Origin: CBDCYS01 sp965226245
GTDB taxonomy: Bacteria > Acidobacteriota > Terriglobia > Bryobacterales > UBA6623
Assembly (NCBI GenBank): GCA_965226245.1
Contig: CBDDCL010000015.1
Location: 5,022,001-5,086,000, forward strand
Reading direction: 5' to 3'
DNA: 64,000 bases
The translations under genes and the position numbers were made by a program. Position 1 is the stretch's first letter; each line of letters starts with the position of its first letter. Below, in pieces: positions 16,984-24,857 of this stretch. A model generated the notes under the pieces. That model saw only the letters and a list, made by a program, of their open reading frames with translations. It had not been told where the DNA came from and did not search any database.

Positions 16984-17517
16984 CTACGGAGAGACGCCTA
17001 GCTGCTTCTTGATCCGCTGAACAACATTGCGCGCTTGCTGGTGCAGCTTATTTGGGGAAGGATCGTACTCTTTGAGATAAGTCGACCACAGCACCGTGCG
17101 CGAGTGGACGTCGACTAAAAAGAGCGTCCCTTGAGGACGGCCCATCGGCCTGTTCTTGGGGCGTTTGAAAGCTCCTCCACCTTCGATGCTTTCATCAGCC
17201 GAGTCTTCCTCGTCGTCCTTCTTCCCGGCCTTTTCGGGGTCGCCGGGTTCGGGCAGCGGGAAAAGCTCGTCCAGGGCGGCGAGGAAAGGGGCGTCGATTC
17301 GATCGGTCAACACCGCGTTGGCCAGCTTGGGATCGACCACCACATCGAACACCGACTCAGTCGTAATCTGCTCGGCCAAGTATTGGTCAAACGACTTGGT
17401 CATCGGCCAAGTGTAAACCGCGCGGACACTGCCCAAATCGGCCGCGAACGCGGAACTCACAAGCAACAAGGCACAAAGCCACGCTGGAAAAACCATTTTT
17501 GATCGCCTGGAAATCAT
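16984..17517 (-). CDS. Secreted hypothetical protein
   Basis: This 177-residue protein starts with a signal peptide (basic start, W-L-C-A-L-L-L-V-S-S-A-F-A). The mature part has an acidic low-complexity stretch (K-K-D-D-E-E-D-S) in its middle, then a segment on how a value is 'VDVHSRTVLWSTY', resembling acidobacterial outer-compartment proteins of unknown role. Start 17517 is chosen because it opens directly into the signal peptide; 17496 is an alternative. It lies 30 bp upstream of the DUF1080 gene on the same strand, so the two may be cotranscribed. Confidence 0.7.
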   Translation of the reverse strand: MISRRSKMVFPAWLCALLLVSSAFAADLGSVRAVYTWPMTKSFDQYLAEQITTESVFDVVVDPKLANAVLTDRIDAPFLAALDELFPLPEPGDPEKAGKKDDEEDSADESIEGGGAFKRPKNRPMGRPQGTLFLVDVHSRTVLWSTYLKEYDPSPNKLHQQARNVVQRIKKQLGVSP

Positions 17518-17785
17518 ATCACTGGGCTTGGCGGCACGTGATCCTCCAAGGGAAAGCTTTTGCCGCTCCGAATCGTCGCTGTAGCTCCGCCGATTCGCCC
17601 GCACGAGACCTCTGAAGTCTCGGTGTCACTAGTCTATGACGGCTTGCGGGCCGGAAAAGACGAACCGGGCTCGAGAAAGAGGCCAAGAAGCGAGAACGAA
17701 GCTTTGACCGATCGCTTGTGGCCAACGGGCGTCGGATCGCTCTCCGGCACTAGCCCCAAGTGTTCTCAATACATCCGCGCCGACA

Positions 17786-17969
17786 CTAGCCCGCTTTTCT
17801 CACCGCGTGGCGAGGCGAAGTGCGTGAGAGGCCCGTCAGTACGAGGCGCGCGCCGCTTGACGAGCGGAGGCGTACTTGACAGTACGGTGAGCACGGCGAG
17901 CAAGCGCAACGAAGTAATGGCGGGCTTATCGCGTGCTTCGACCGTCAGGCGGTGAGAAATGCGGGCTAG
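17786..17969. mobile_element. MITE-like element with 21-bp terminal inverted repeats
   Basis: The ends CTAGCCCGCTTTTCTCACCGC (17786-17806; trailing base belongs to the arm) and its reverse complement at 17949-17969 match with one mismatch. Both ends finish in CTAG, which may be the target duplication. The 184-bp inside has no protein-coding potential. The right end supplies the stop codon of phhB. Confidence 0.65.
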
Positions 17970-18301
17970 GCCCGTTCGTTGAGCGACTCGATCTTGGCAG
18001 CCATGATAAAGTCACTTTCGGTGAGGCCGTCAATCTTGTGGGTCCACAGCCGGATTCCGACTTTACCCCAAGCGAGGTAGATGTCTGGGTGATGACCCTG
18101 TTCCTCGGCCAGCTCGCCGACCTGATTGGTAAAGTCCAAAGCGTCGCGGAAGTTTTTGAACTTATACGTCCGGTCCAAGTGATGCTCTTCGACGACGTCC
18201 CAGCTCGGCAGCTGTTCGGCGAGCGGTTTGATCTCATCGGCGGTTAACGGCGGAACGCCGCCCCGGCACGGGATGCACGTTTTCTCAGCCAACTCCGGCA
18301 T
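17966..18301 (-). CDS. phhB: Pterin-4a-carbinolamine dehydratase
   Basis: This 111-residue protein carries the family signature G-H-H-P-D-I-Y (here E-E-Q-G-H-H-P-D) and a W-x3-G-V/I-R-L-W-T-H near the end, giving the His-His-Pro catalytic set that dehydrates 4a-hydroxytetrahydropterin. The N-terminus has a small C-x2-C (C-I-P-C) extension seen in many bacterial members. ATG 18301 has AGAGG ten bases upstream. The last codon and the TAG stop abut a MITE-like inverted repeat. No phenylalanine hydroxylase gene is near. Confidence 0.93.
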   Translation of the reverse strand: MPELAEKTCIPCRGGVPPLTADEIKPLAEQLPSWDVVEEHHLDRTYKFKNFRDALDFTNQVGELAEEQGHHPDIYLAWGKVGIRLWTHKIDGLTESDFIMAAKIESLNERA

Positions 18302-18549
18302 GTTCAATCCTCTCTTGTTCGGTATCGTACCAAGAGTGGTCCAGCGATGGTTTTTGCCGGTTCTGAGCGGCGCTGACTCCGTACGTCGCGCCACTCACGC
18401 CCAGTTAACCACATCAACGCCTGTTTGGCGGGCATTCGCGTCCGCCACTCAGGCACACTGCATTCCCCGTCAACTGCTCAGGCGTCCCAGCCGATGCGGC
18501 GTTTTTCGGGTTTGTCTATAATGAGTGCAGGAAGCGAGTCAGCAAGAAC

Positions 18550-18870
18550 ATGATCAACGTCACTCCGAAGGCGGTCAACCAAATCCGCCAAATGCTCGAG
18601 GACAACAACACCGGCGCCGCCCTGCGCTTGGGCGTCGTGGGCGGTGGCTGCTCCGGTCTGAGCTACAAGTTCAAGTTCGAAACCAACCCTCGCCCAAACG
18701 ACAATGTGTTTGAGGTCGATGGAGTCCAACTGGTTGTCGATCCCAAAAGCTACGAGTATCTCAACGGGATGACGCTGGACTACACCGAATCCCTGATGGA
18801 GCGAGCGTTTGTATTTCAGAATCCCAATGCCGCCAGGAGTTGTGGCTGCGGCAAATCGTTCATCGTTTAG
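18550..18870 (+). CDS. Iron-sulfur cluster assembly/insertion protein (IscA/ErpA type)
   Basis: This 106-residue A-type carrier has the three conserved cysteines: one in G-G-G-C-S-G and two in S-C-G-C-G at the C-terminus, which hold a cluster for transfer to target enzymes. Length and the start I-N-V-T-P-K-A are standard. The next gene, nadA, encodes a 4Fe-4S enzyme and starts 6 bp later, so cluster delivery to NadA is a reasonable guess. Confidence 0.93.
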   Translation: MINVTPKAVNQIRQMLEDNNTGAALRLGVVGGGCSGLSYKFKFETNPRPNDNVFEVDGVQLVVDPKSYEYLNGMTLDYTESLMERAFVFQNPNAARSCGCGKSFIV

Positions 18871-18875
18871 ACTGC

Positions 18876-19931
18876 ATGCAGAACGGAATCAACTTCGAGA
18901 CGTGGCACGACCACTTCAATCGCTTCGCGGGTGATCTCTACCCCGGCCGCTACACTTCCGGCTATGTTCGGGACTTGGTCGAAGTGGGCAAGAAGGTCCG
19001 GGCTCTGGCGGAAGAAAAGGGCTCGCTGATCGTCGCCCACAACTATCAGTACCCAGAACTGCAGGAGGTCGCCGAAGAGGTCGGGGATTCGCTGGGTCTC
19101 AGCCGCTTTGTGGCCGCGCGCGAGCCGCGGAGAGTGGACTTTTGCGGCGTGTGGTTCATGGGCGAAACCGCCAAGACGATCCTGGGCGATCGCTCGAAAG
19201 TCTTCATGCCTGACAAGCCGGGGTGCTCGCTGGTTGCCTCGATCGACCACACGCGGATCGACAATTGGATCTCGCACAACCCCGACGGCATCCTCGTCTC
19301 CTACATCAACACCGATGCGCGGACCAAGGCTAAAAGCCACTACATCTGCACCTCGCGCAACGCCCCGCAAGTTCTCAAACACGCCGCCGAGAAACATCCA
19401 GGCAAGCGCATTCTCTTCCTCCCCGACAAATACCTGGGGGCGGTTTCGCTGGCGCAGACGCGCATCGACCGCAACTTGGTCGACCTCTATGATGGCGCTT
19501 GCCACGTTCACGCCAAGATCGGCGAGCGCGCGCTCGAAGAAGCGTTCGATCGCCACCCCGAGGCTGATTTGCTGATCCATCCCGAGTGCGGCTGTGCCTC
19601 CTCCTGCCTGGCGAAAACCATGAGCGGCGCTTCTCCCTATCAGAAGGCTTACTTTCTCTCCACCGAAGGCATGCTGCGGCACGCCGAAACCGCGCCCGCC
19701 AAGGAGTTCATCGTCGGAACCGAAATGGGGATGCTCTACCGCCTGCGCAAAGCAATCCCCGAAAAGATTTTCCACCCTGTGTCGGCCCAGGCCGTCTGCG
19801 AGTACATGAAGATGAATACGCTCGAGAAGCTGCTCGATTCGCTCGAGAACAACCGAGTCGAAGTTACCGTCGACGAGCAGATTCGGCGGAAAGCGCAAGC
19901 GGCCATCCAGCGCATGCTGACGATTCAGTGA
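18876..19931 (+). CDS. nadA: Quinolinate synthase
   Basis: This 351-residue 4Fe-4S enzyme condenses iminoaspartate with dihydroxyacetone phosphate in NAD synthesis. Conserved blocks are A-H-N-Y-Q, D-S-L, F-C-G-V-x-F-M-G-E-T-A, D-K-x-L-G, H-P-E-C, G-T-E-x-G-M, and the late A-V-C-E-Y-M-K; the three cluster-binding Cys lie in the FCGV, HPEC and VCEYMK runs. ATG 18876 follows iscA by 5 bp. No nadB or nadC is adjacent. Confidence 0.96.
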   Translation: MQNGINFETWHDHFNRFAGDLYPGRYTSGYVRDLVEVGKKVRALAEEKGSLIVAHNYQYPELQEVAEEVGDSLGLSRFVAAREPRRVDFCGVWFMGETAKTILGDRSKVFMPDKPGCSLVASIDHTRIDNWISHNPDGILVSYINTDARTKAKSHYICTSRNAPQVLKHAAEKHPGKRILFLPDKYLGAVSLAQTRIDRNLVDLYDGACHVHAKIGERALEEAFDRHPEADLLIHPECGCASSCLAKTMSGASPYQKAYFLSTEGMLRHAETAPAKEFIVGTEMGMLYRLRKAIPEKIFHPVSAQAVCEYMKMNTLEKLLDSLENNRVEVTVDEQIRRKAQAAIQRMLTIQ

Positions 19932-19993
19932 GGCCACGGACCCGCCGCCCTACTTCAACCGCTGGCGCACCGCTGATTCGCCGCTTTGGCTCC

Positions 19994-20542
19994 TCACGTC
20001 AATACTTGCGCGGGGTCAAGTTCGAGCGCCCCAAGCACCCGTGTAATGATCCGGTCGCCCGTCCCCGATCGGGACAACAGCACATAGCTGCTCCCGTCCA
20101 AGCGCCATGTTGTGATGAGACCCGCGCGCGGATCAACGAGCCAGTATTCCTGAACACCGTAACGGGCGTAATCTCCAAACTTCACCACGGTATCGTGCGT
20201 GCGGTTCGACTCGGAGATGACTTCGATGACGAGGTCCGGGGGGCCGTCGATGAACGTCTCTTGGATGATGTGCAGGCGGTCTTCACGGATGAAGCAAAGA
20301 TCGGGTTCGTAGTTGACGTGTTCCGCCAGCACAACGTGATAAGGACTGGAATAGAACTCGCCCAAGTTGTGTTCCAGGACAAAGGTTCCAATTCGAATCC
20401 CCAAAAGAGTGCAAATCCGCTGGTGCGCACCCGAGGGAGTGGGTGACACTACGAGTTCCCCGTCGACGATTTCGGTGCGCCCGTGGCTTTCGGGAAAATC
20501 TTTGATTTCATCCCAGGTCAGTTTCTTGACGATGACACTCAC
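19994..20542 (-). CDS. Uma2-family (DUF820) putative endonuclease
   Basis: This 182-residue protein has the PD-(D/E)XK-type Uma2 layout: E-I-V-D-G-E-L early, E-P-D-L-C-F-I then P-P-D-L-V-I-E-V-I-S, and K-x3-Y-x3-G-V-x-E-Y-W-L-V-D-P. The acidic residues of E-P-D, E-V and the following Lys would form the nuclease site. Uma2 proteins are abundant in cyanobacteria and acidobacteria; their biological role is unknown. It runs convergent to nadA. Confidence 0.88.
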   Translation of the reverse strand: MSVIVKKLTWDEIKDFPESHGRTEIVDGELVVSPTPSGAHQRICTLLGIRIGTFVLEHNLGEFYSSPYHVVLAEHVNYEPDLCFIREDRLHIIQETFIDGPPDLVIEVISESNRTHDTVVKFGDYARYGVQEYWLVDPRAGLITTWRLDGSSYVLLSRSGTGDRIITRVLGALELDPAQVLT

Positions 20543-20730
20543 GCCGATTTCCTAACCGGATTCTAGCATGGACTGTCCAATCAAACCGCGCGCAACGGAT
20601 GGCCCAGAAAGAAGCCGCCTCGGAAAGACGATCGCCGTTTAGCGCCAATGCACGGATACACCAAGAAACGCCATGACCAACACCTGCTTCCGGCGAAGTA
20701 AACTGGGGGGAGTGATCTGGAGGGCCATGA

Positions 20731-21063
20731 ATGGCGGACTACTACAACGATAAGGATCTGCCGCGCTTTGGCGAGATGGGTAAGAACGTCCCCGAGCTCT
20801 GGAAGAAATTTGAATCTTGGTATGGCGCGGTCTTCGCCGAAGGGGCCCTCACCGCGCGCGAAAAGAGCCTGATCGCGCTGGCTGTGGCGCATGCTGTGCA
20901 GTGTCCTTACTGCATCGACGCTTATACTCAGGACTGCCTCGAAAAAGGCTCCAACCTCGATCAAATGACCGAAGCGGTCCACGTGGCGTCGGCCATTCGT
21001 GGCGGCGCCAGCCTTGTCCATGGCCTGCAGATGCGCAACGTCGCGGAAAAGTTGAGCATGTAA
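20731..21063 (+). CDS. AhpD-like protein associated with arsenosugar synthesis
   Basis: This 110-residue carboxymuconolactone decarboxylase/AhpD-fold protein has the redox motif Q-C-P-Y-C-I-D-A-Y-T (C-x2-C plus downstream residues). A relative of this protein regularly precedes ArsS in arsenosugar loci, and in other bacteria the first Cys can be Sec; here both are Cys codons. A GGAGG-like site precedes the ATG. Its TAA overlaps the arsS start (TAATG), so the two are translationally coupled. Confidence 0.85.
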   Translation: MADYYNDKDLPRFGEMGKNVPELWKKFESWYGAVFAEGALTAREKSLIALAVAHAVQCPYCIDAYTQDCLEKGSNLDQMTEAVHVASAIRGGASLVHGLQMRNVAEKLSM

Positions 21064-22112
21064 TGGCGACGGCGACCGGAAGCTTGCAAAGCCGCGAGCA
21101 TGAGCTGGCCTCGACTCACGAACAGCTCCGCGTGCTGAATACTCCCGTGTCCCGGCATAAGCCGTTCGACGACGCGCTGGCCGAGTCAGGCCTGCATCCG
21201 CTGACGGCCACAGGCATTGAGATCTTCCAGATCAACGTAGGTAAATTGTGCAACCAGACTTGCAAGCATTGTCACGTCGATGCCGGTCCTGATCGCAAGG
21301 AGATCATGACTCGGAAAACGATGCAGCTCTGCTTGGAGGCGCTGGCACGCACCGCTATCCCGACAGTCGACATCACGGGCGGCGCGCCGGAACTGAATCC
21401 CCACTTCCGCTGGCTGGTGACGGAAATCAAGAAACTCGGCCGCCACGTGATGGACCGCTGCAATCTCAGTGTTCTGCTGCTGCCTTCGCAGCGGGGCTTG
21501 GCGGAGTTCCTGGCCCAGAACCAAGTGGAGGTGATCGCCAGCCTGCCCTACTTCATCGCCGCCAGAACCGATGCTCAGCGTGGCGAGGGAGTCTTTGACA
21601 AGTCGATCGAAGCGCTGCGATTGCTGAACAGGCTCGGATATGGAAGGGAGGGTTCCGGTTTTACTCTCGACCTGGTCTACAACCCCACCGGCGCTTTTCT
21701 TCCGCCGCCGCAAGCCAGTGTCGAAGCCGACTTCAAACGCGAGCTTCTTGATCGCTACGGCGTGGTATTCAACTCGCTGTATGCAATCACGAATTTGCCG
21801 ATCAGCCGCTTTCTCGAATTCCTGCTCGCAACCAATAACTACGACCGCTATATGAACCGGCTCATTCAGGCCTACAACCCGCGGGCCGCGGCCGGCGTGA
21901 TGTGCCGCAACACGATTTCGATTGGCTGGGAAGGAACGCTTTACGATTGCGACTTCAACCAGATGCTGGAACTGCCGGTCTCGGGCGGCGCGCCCGCTCA
22001 CATCCGCGACTTCGCGGCCGGAGCCTTGGACAGACGCCGCATCGTCACCGGACAGCACTGCTACGGCTGCACCGCCGGCGCCGGCTCGAGCTGCGGCGGG
22101 ACCACGGTTTAG
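21063..22112 (+). CDS. arsS: Arsenosugar biosynthesis radical SAM protein ArsS
   Basis: This 349-residue protein has an N-terminal radical SAM motif C-x3-C-x2-C (L-C-N-Q-T-C-K-H-C-H-V-D-A-G-P-D) and D-I-T-G-G-A-P-E-L for SAM binding. The Cys-rich DUF3641 C-terminus ends C-Y-G-C-T-A-G-A-G-S-S-C-G-G. ArsS joins a 5'-deoxyadenosyl moiety to methylated arsenic in arsenosugar synthesis. The GSSC site, Sec in some homologues, is Cys (TGC) here. The usual ArsM methyltransferase is not adjacent. Start 21063 overlaps the previous stop. Confidence 0.9.
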   Translation: MATATGSLQSREHELASTHEQLRVLNTPVSRHKPFDDALAESGLHPLTATGIEIFQINVGKLCNQTCKHCHVDAGPDRKEIMTRKTMQLCLEALARTAIPTVDITGGAPELNPHFRWLVTEIKKLGRHVMDRCNLSVLLLPSQRGLAEFLAQNQVEVIASLPYFIAARTDAQRGEGVFDKSIEALRLLNRLGYGREGSGFTLDLVYNPTGAFLPPPQASVEADFKRELLDRYGVVFNSLYAITNLPISRFLEFLLATNNYDRYMNRLIQAYNPRAAAGVMCRNTISIGWEGTLYDCDFNQMLELPVSGGAPAHIRDFAAGALDRRRIVTGQHCYGCTAGAGSSCGGTTV

Positions 22113-22217
22113 AGCGGCGTAAAATCAGTTGGCGTGCGGGGCATCAGACCCGCGAAGGACTGACCGGAGTCATAGTATGACCGCAGGCGCCCCGTTCCCG
22201 TATTTGGCAGCGGTGGC

Positions 22218-22251
22218 AACAGTTGACAACAGTTGACATATAGCATACGCT
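22218..22251 (+). promoter_or_regulatory. Promoter/operator of parDE with tandem 10-bp repeat
   Basis: AACAGTTGAC is repeated twice head to tail (22218-22237), giving two TTGACA -35 boxes. The first is 17 bp from TACGCT. The imperfect palindrome TAGCATACGCTA (22241-22252) overlaps the -10 region. This layout fits autoregulation by ParD, with transcription starting at or very near the ATG. Confidence 0.5.
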
Positions 22252-22257
22252 AGGTTC

Positions 22258-22506
22258 ATGGAGACGATGAACATCTCACTGCCGATTACCCTAAAGCGAT
22301 TCGTCCAGGAGCAGGTCGCTGGTGGGGGCTATGGCAATGTCAGCGAATACATGCGGGAGTTGCTACGCGAGGCACAACGGCGGAAAGCAAGGAACAAAAT
22401 CGAGCAAATGCTCCTGGAAGGTCTCGAAAGCGGCGATCCGATCCCGGCAACTCCTGAATTCTGGGAGAAGATGCGCCAGGACCTGGTTGAGCGCCATCCA
22501 GCGTGA
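22258..22506 (+). CDS. parD: ParD-family antitoxin
   Basis: This 82-residue protein starts with a ribbon-helix-helix segment (M-N-I-S-L-P...F-V-x-E-Q-V...Y-G-N-V-S-E-Y-M-R-E-L-L-R). It continues into a basic helix and ends with an unstructured tail that would wrap the toxin. It would bind its own promoter and ParE. The stop overlaps the GTG start of the toxin gene. ATG 22264 is an alternative start. Confidence 0.9.
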   Translation: METMNISLPITLKRFVQEQVAGGGYGNVSEYMRELLREAQRRKARNKIEQMLLEGLESGDPIPATPEFWEKMRQDLVERHPA

Positions 22507-22829
22507 ACCGACGCTCAGTGAGCCTCACCGTTGACATCCTCCCCGCAGCTCAGGCGGACATTAACAATCAGGCCGATTACTACGTCCAGGAAGCCGACAT
22601 CGGCACGGCGCTTCGCTTTCTCGACGCAGTAGAAAAAACCTTCGCATTGCTCACATCTAAGCCGCACATGGGAGCCCATGCAAAGCTAAGCCACCCGGCC
22701 CTTGAAGATTCTCGGTTCGTGCCGATCATGGGCTTCGAGAAGATTCTTGCATTCTACAGAGCACAAACCGGCCGCATCGACGTTATCAGAGTGATTCATG
22801 GCCACAGGGACATCCCCAATCTGCTGTGA
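22503..22829 (+). CDS. parE: ParE/RelE-family toxin
   Basis: This 108-residue toxin has the ParE pattern: A-x2-D-I-x2-Q-A-D-Y-Y at the N-terminus, P-H-M-G-A near the middle, R-F-V-P-I-M-G-F-E-K-I-L-A-F-Y-R and V-I-R-V-I-H-G-H-R-D at the end. ParE members poison DNA gyrase. It starts with GTG overlapping parD by 4 bp and ends overlapping the folP GTG by 4 bp, so the toxin-antitoxin pair is coupled to folate synthesis genes. Confidence 0.9.
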   Translation: MNRRSVSLTVDILPAAQADINNQADYYVQEADIGTALRFLDAVEKTFALLTSKPHMGAHAKLSHPALEDSRFVPIMGFEKILAFYRAQTGRIDVIRVIHGHRDIPNLL

Positions 22830-23659
22830 AACAAGAGATGCGCCGATGGAGTGACATCCTTAGCGACAATTCCACCCTCATCATGGGGGTGCTGAATGTC
22901 ACTCCCGACTCTTTTTCCGACGGCGGCCGGTTCCTAGGAGTCGACGCTGCCATCGAACACGCCAAGCAAATGGCCGGCGAGGGCGCCGATATCATCGATG
23001 TCGGCGGGCAAAGTACACGGCCCGGCGCCAAGCCTCTTACCGCCAACGATGAGTTGGGCCGGATCAAGCCGGTCGTTCAAAGGCTCGTGTCGGAAGTCGG
23101 CGTGCCGATTTCCATCGACACCTTTCAACCCGAGGTAGCGCAAGAATGCTTGCATCTCGGCGCCACGATCATCAACGATGTATGCGGATTGCGAGACCCT
23201 CGGATGATTGCCGTGGCGGCGCGTTATCAAGCGCCCGTGGTGTTGATGCACATGCCGGGTACGCCCTTGACCATGCAGGAAGAGATCTCCTATCAAGACG
23301 TTGTCGACGATCTCAAGACGTTCTTCCGGCAACGAACCCGCGAGGCCGCCGAAGCGGGCGTGCGCCAGATCATGATCGACCCGGGTATCGGTTTTGGCAA
23401 GACGGCCGCTCACAACCTGCGGATTCTGGATCGCTTGGGTGAATTCAAGGATTTGGGATACCCGATTCTGGTGGGGGTCTCTCGTAAGTCCTTCATCGGC
23501 CAGATCACCGGCTTGCCGGTCGAGGATCGCCTGGAAGCCACAATTGCCGCAACCGTCGCGGCGGCGATGAACGGGGCCGACGCCGTGCGGGTCCATGACG
23601 TTGCCGCATGCAAGCGAGCGCTCGATATCACGGATGCCATCACGCACGTCCGCCAATAA
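22826..23659 (+). CDS. folP: Dihydropteroate synthase
   Basis: This 277-residue TIM-barrel enzyme joins p-aminobenzoate to the pterin pyrophosphate. Signatures are I-M-G-V-L-N-V-T-P-D-S-F-S-D-G-G, D-V-G-G-Q-S-T-R-P-G-A, S-I-D-T, N-D-V-C-G, M-H-M-P-G-T-P, D-P-G-I-G-F-G-K and G-V-S-R-K-S-F. GTG at 22826 overlaps parE; ATG 22838 is an alternative. It leads a folP-folB-folK run. Confidence 0.96.
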   Translation: MKQEMRRWSDILSDNSTLIMGVLNVTPDSFSDGGRFLGVDAAIEHAKQMAGEGADIIDVGGQSTRPGAKPLTANDELGRIKPVVQRLVSEVGVPISIDTFQPEVAQECLHLGATIINDVCGLRDPRMIAVAARYQAPVVLMHMPGTPLTMQEEISYQDVVDDLKTFFRQRTREAAEAGVRQIMIDPGIGFGKTAAHNLRILDRLGEFKDLGYPILVGVSRKSFIGQITGLPVEDRLEATIAATVAAAMNGADAVRVHDVAACKRALDITDAITHVRQ

Positions 23660-23668
23660 GGAGGCTCA

Positions 23669-24031
23669 ATGGACCGGATCATCCTCCGAGATATCGTCTG
23701 TCAGGCTAACGTGGGCGTCGGCGAACAGGAGCGCGCCCATGAGCAAGCAGTCTTGGTCGAGGCCGAACTATTCCTGGATCTGAAACCGGCCGGTACGACC
23801 GACGACCTGGCTCTCTCGGTTGACTATGTGGCCGTTCACCAAACCGTGAAAAAATCCGCCGAGGGGAGAAGTTATCAACTGCTCGAAACTCTGGCCGAGG
23901 ATGCCGCGAACTCCCTATTCGAGGCATTTGCCGTTTCGCGAGTCGTCGTCCGAGCGCGGAAACGAGATTTGAAGGGTCCGGACGGACCGCTACACGCAAC
24001 CGTTGAAATCACCCGCAAGCGCGATGCGTGA
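23669..24031 (+). CDS. folB: Dihydroneopterin aldolase
   Basis: This 120-residue enzyme converts dihydroneopterin to hydroxymethyl-dihydropterin. It shows the start D-R-I-I-L-R-D-I, G-V-G-E-Q-E-R, the family's E in V-L-V-E-A-E-L and S-V-D-Y-V-A-V, followed by the E-L/S-Y-Q-L-L-E-T-L-A-E helix. It follows folP by 9 bp and overlaps folK by 8 bp. The conserved catalytic Lys lies in the C-terminal R-A-R-K-R-D-L-K run. Confidence 0.93.
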   Translation: MDRIILRDIVCQANVGVGEQERAHEQAVLVEAELFLDLKPAGTTDDLALSVDYVAVHQTVKKSAEGRSYQLLETLAEDAANSLFEAFAVSRVVVRARKRDLKGPDGPLHATVEITRKRDA

Positions 24032-24518
24032 TGTCTATCTGGGGCTCGGCTCGAATCTGGGCGACAAGCGCGCCCATATCGTCCGAGCCGTGGAATTGCT
24101 CCGCGAAATCGGCCGGGGCCATCAAGTTTCTTCGCTGTTCAAGACCGAGCCCGTCGGCAACCCCGATCAAGACTGGTTTCTGAACTGCGCCGTCGAAATC
24201 GAGACGGCCCTCGATCCGCGGCAGCTTCTCGCCGCCGTGCTATCGATCGAGAGGAAGCTAAAGCGAATCCGAAAAATCAAGGACGGCCCGCGAACAATCG
24301 ATATCGACATTCTCTTCTACGGACGTCATGTTGTGGAGGAAAACGGCCTGGCGATCCCGCATCCGCGCTTGCATCAGCGGCTGTTTGTTCTTGCTCCGCT
24401 GGACGAGATTTGTCCCGACTTTGCCCACCCGGTTCTAGAGCAGACCGTCAAGGAGCTGGCAGCCGGGCTCCAGGACCAAGGAGGTGTTGAGAAGTTTGCG
24501 GACAGGCCCAGTCTTTGA
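24024..24518 (+). CDS. folK: 2-amino-4-hydroxy-6-hydroxymethyldihydropteridine pyrophosphokinase
   Basis: This 164-residue kinase begins V-Y-L-G-L-G-S-N-L-G-D-K and contains S-x-L-F-K-T-E-P-V-G, Q-D-W-F-L-N-C-A-V-E-I, G-P-R-T-I-D-I-D-I-L and P-H-P-R-L-H-Q-R-x-F-V-L-A-P-L, the full HPPK set with both magnesium Asp residues. ATG 24024 inside the end of folB is chosen; a TTG at 24003 is less likely. It supplies the FolP substrate. Confidence 0.95.
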   Translation: MRDVYLGLGSNLGDKRAHIVRAVELLREIGRGHQVSSLFKTEPVGNPDQDWFLNCAVEIETALDPRQLLAAVLSIERKLKRIRKIKDGPRTIDIDILFYGRHVVEENGLAIPHPRLHQRLFVLAPLDEICPDFAHPVLEQTVKELAAGLQDQGGVEKFADRPSL

Positions 24519-24590
24519 GGCGTGACGGTGAAAGTAGGCTTTCCATGGTCAACAATTATCACTAGACAATTTTATTGGCCACCTGCCACC

Positions 24591-24857
24591 ATGAACTCAA
24601 TGCGACAGATCAACGCTTCTAAATTCAGAGAACAATGCCTCTCGCTGCTGGACAATCTCCAGCCGGAGGGCGTGATTGTCACCAAGCACGGCAAGCCTGT
24701 CGCGAAACTCATTCCGATCGGCTCCGATTGCGCGAGTCTGATTGGCAGCTTGAAGGGGAAGATAGAGATCAAGGGAGACATCTTCTCCACGGGCGAGCGC
24801 TGGAATGCGGGTGTGCGACATGAAAGTGGAGCTCAAGCCGCTCGGGCCTCCCAATAG
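24591..24857 (+). pseudogene. Phd/YefM-type antitoxin, C-terminus replaced by ISKra4 insertion
   Basis: Residues 1-72 read as a Phd/VapB antitoxin (M-R-Q-I-N-A-S-K-F-R-E-Q-C...I-V-T-K-H-G-K-P-V-A-K-L-I-P). Such proteins usually end soon after S-T-G-E-R-W-N-A-E-S. Here the frame enters the insertion sequence at 24808 and gains about 16 foreign residues. The DNA-binding part is intact, so it may still repress its promoter. Its toxin partner is broken on the other side of the element. Confidence 0.8.

Noticed and set aside
18867..19937. 356-codon frame opposite nadA
   Set aside because: It is the complement of a certain gene and arises from third-position GC bias.
21063..22112. Second selenoprotein in arsS or its AhpD-like partner
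   Set aside because: The relevant positions are coded by Cys codons; no in-frame TGA is present.
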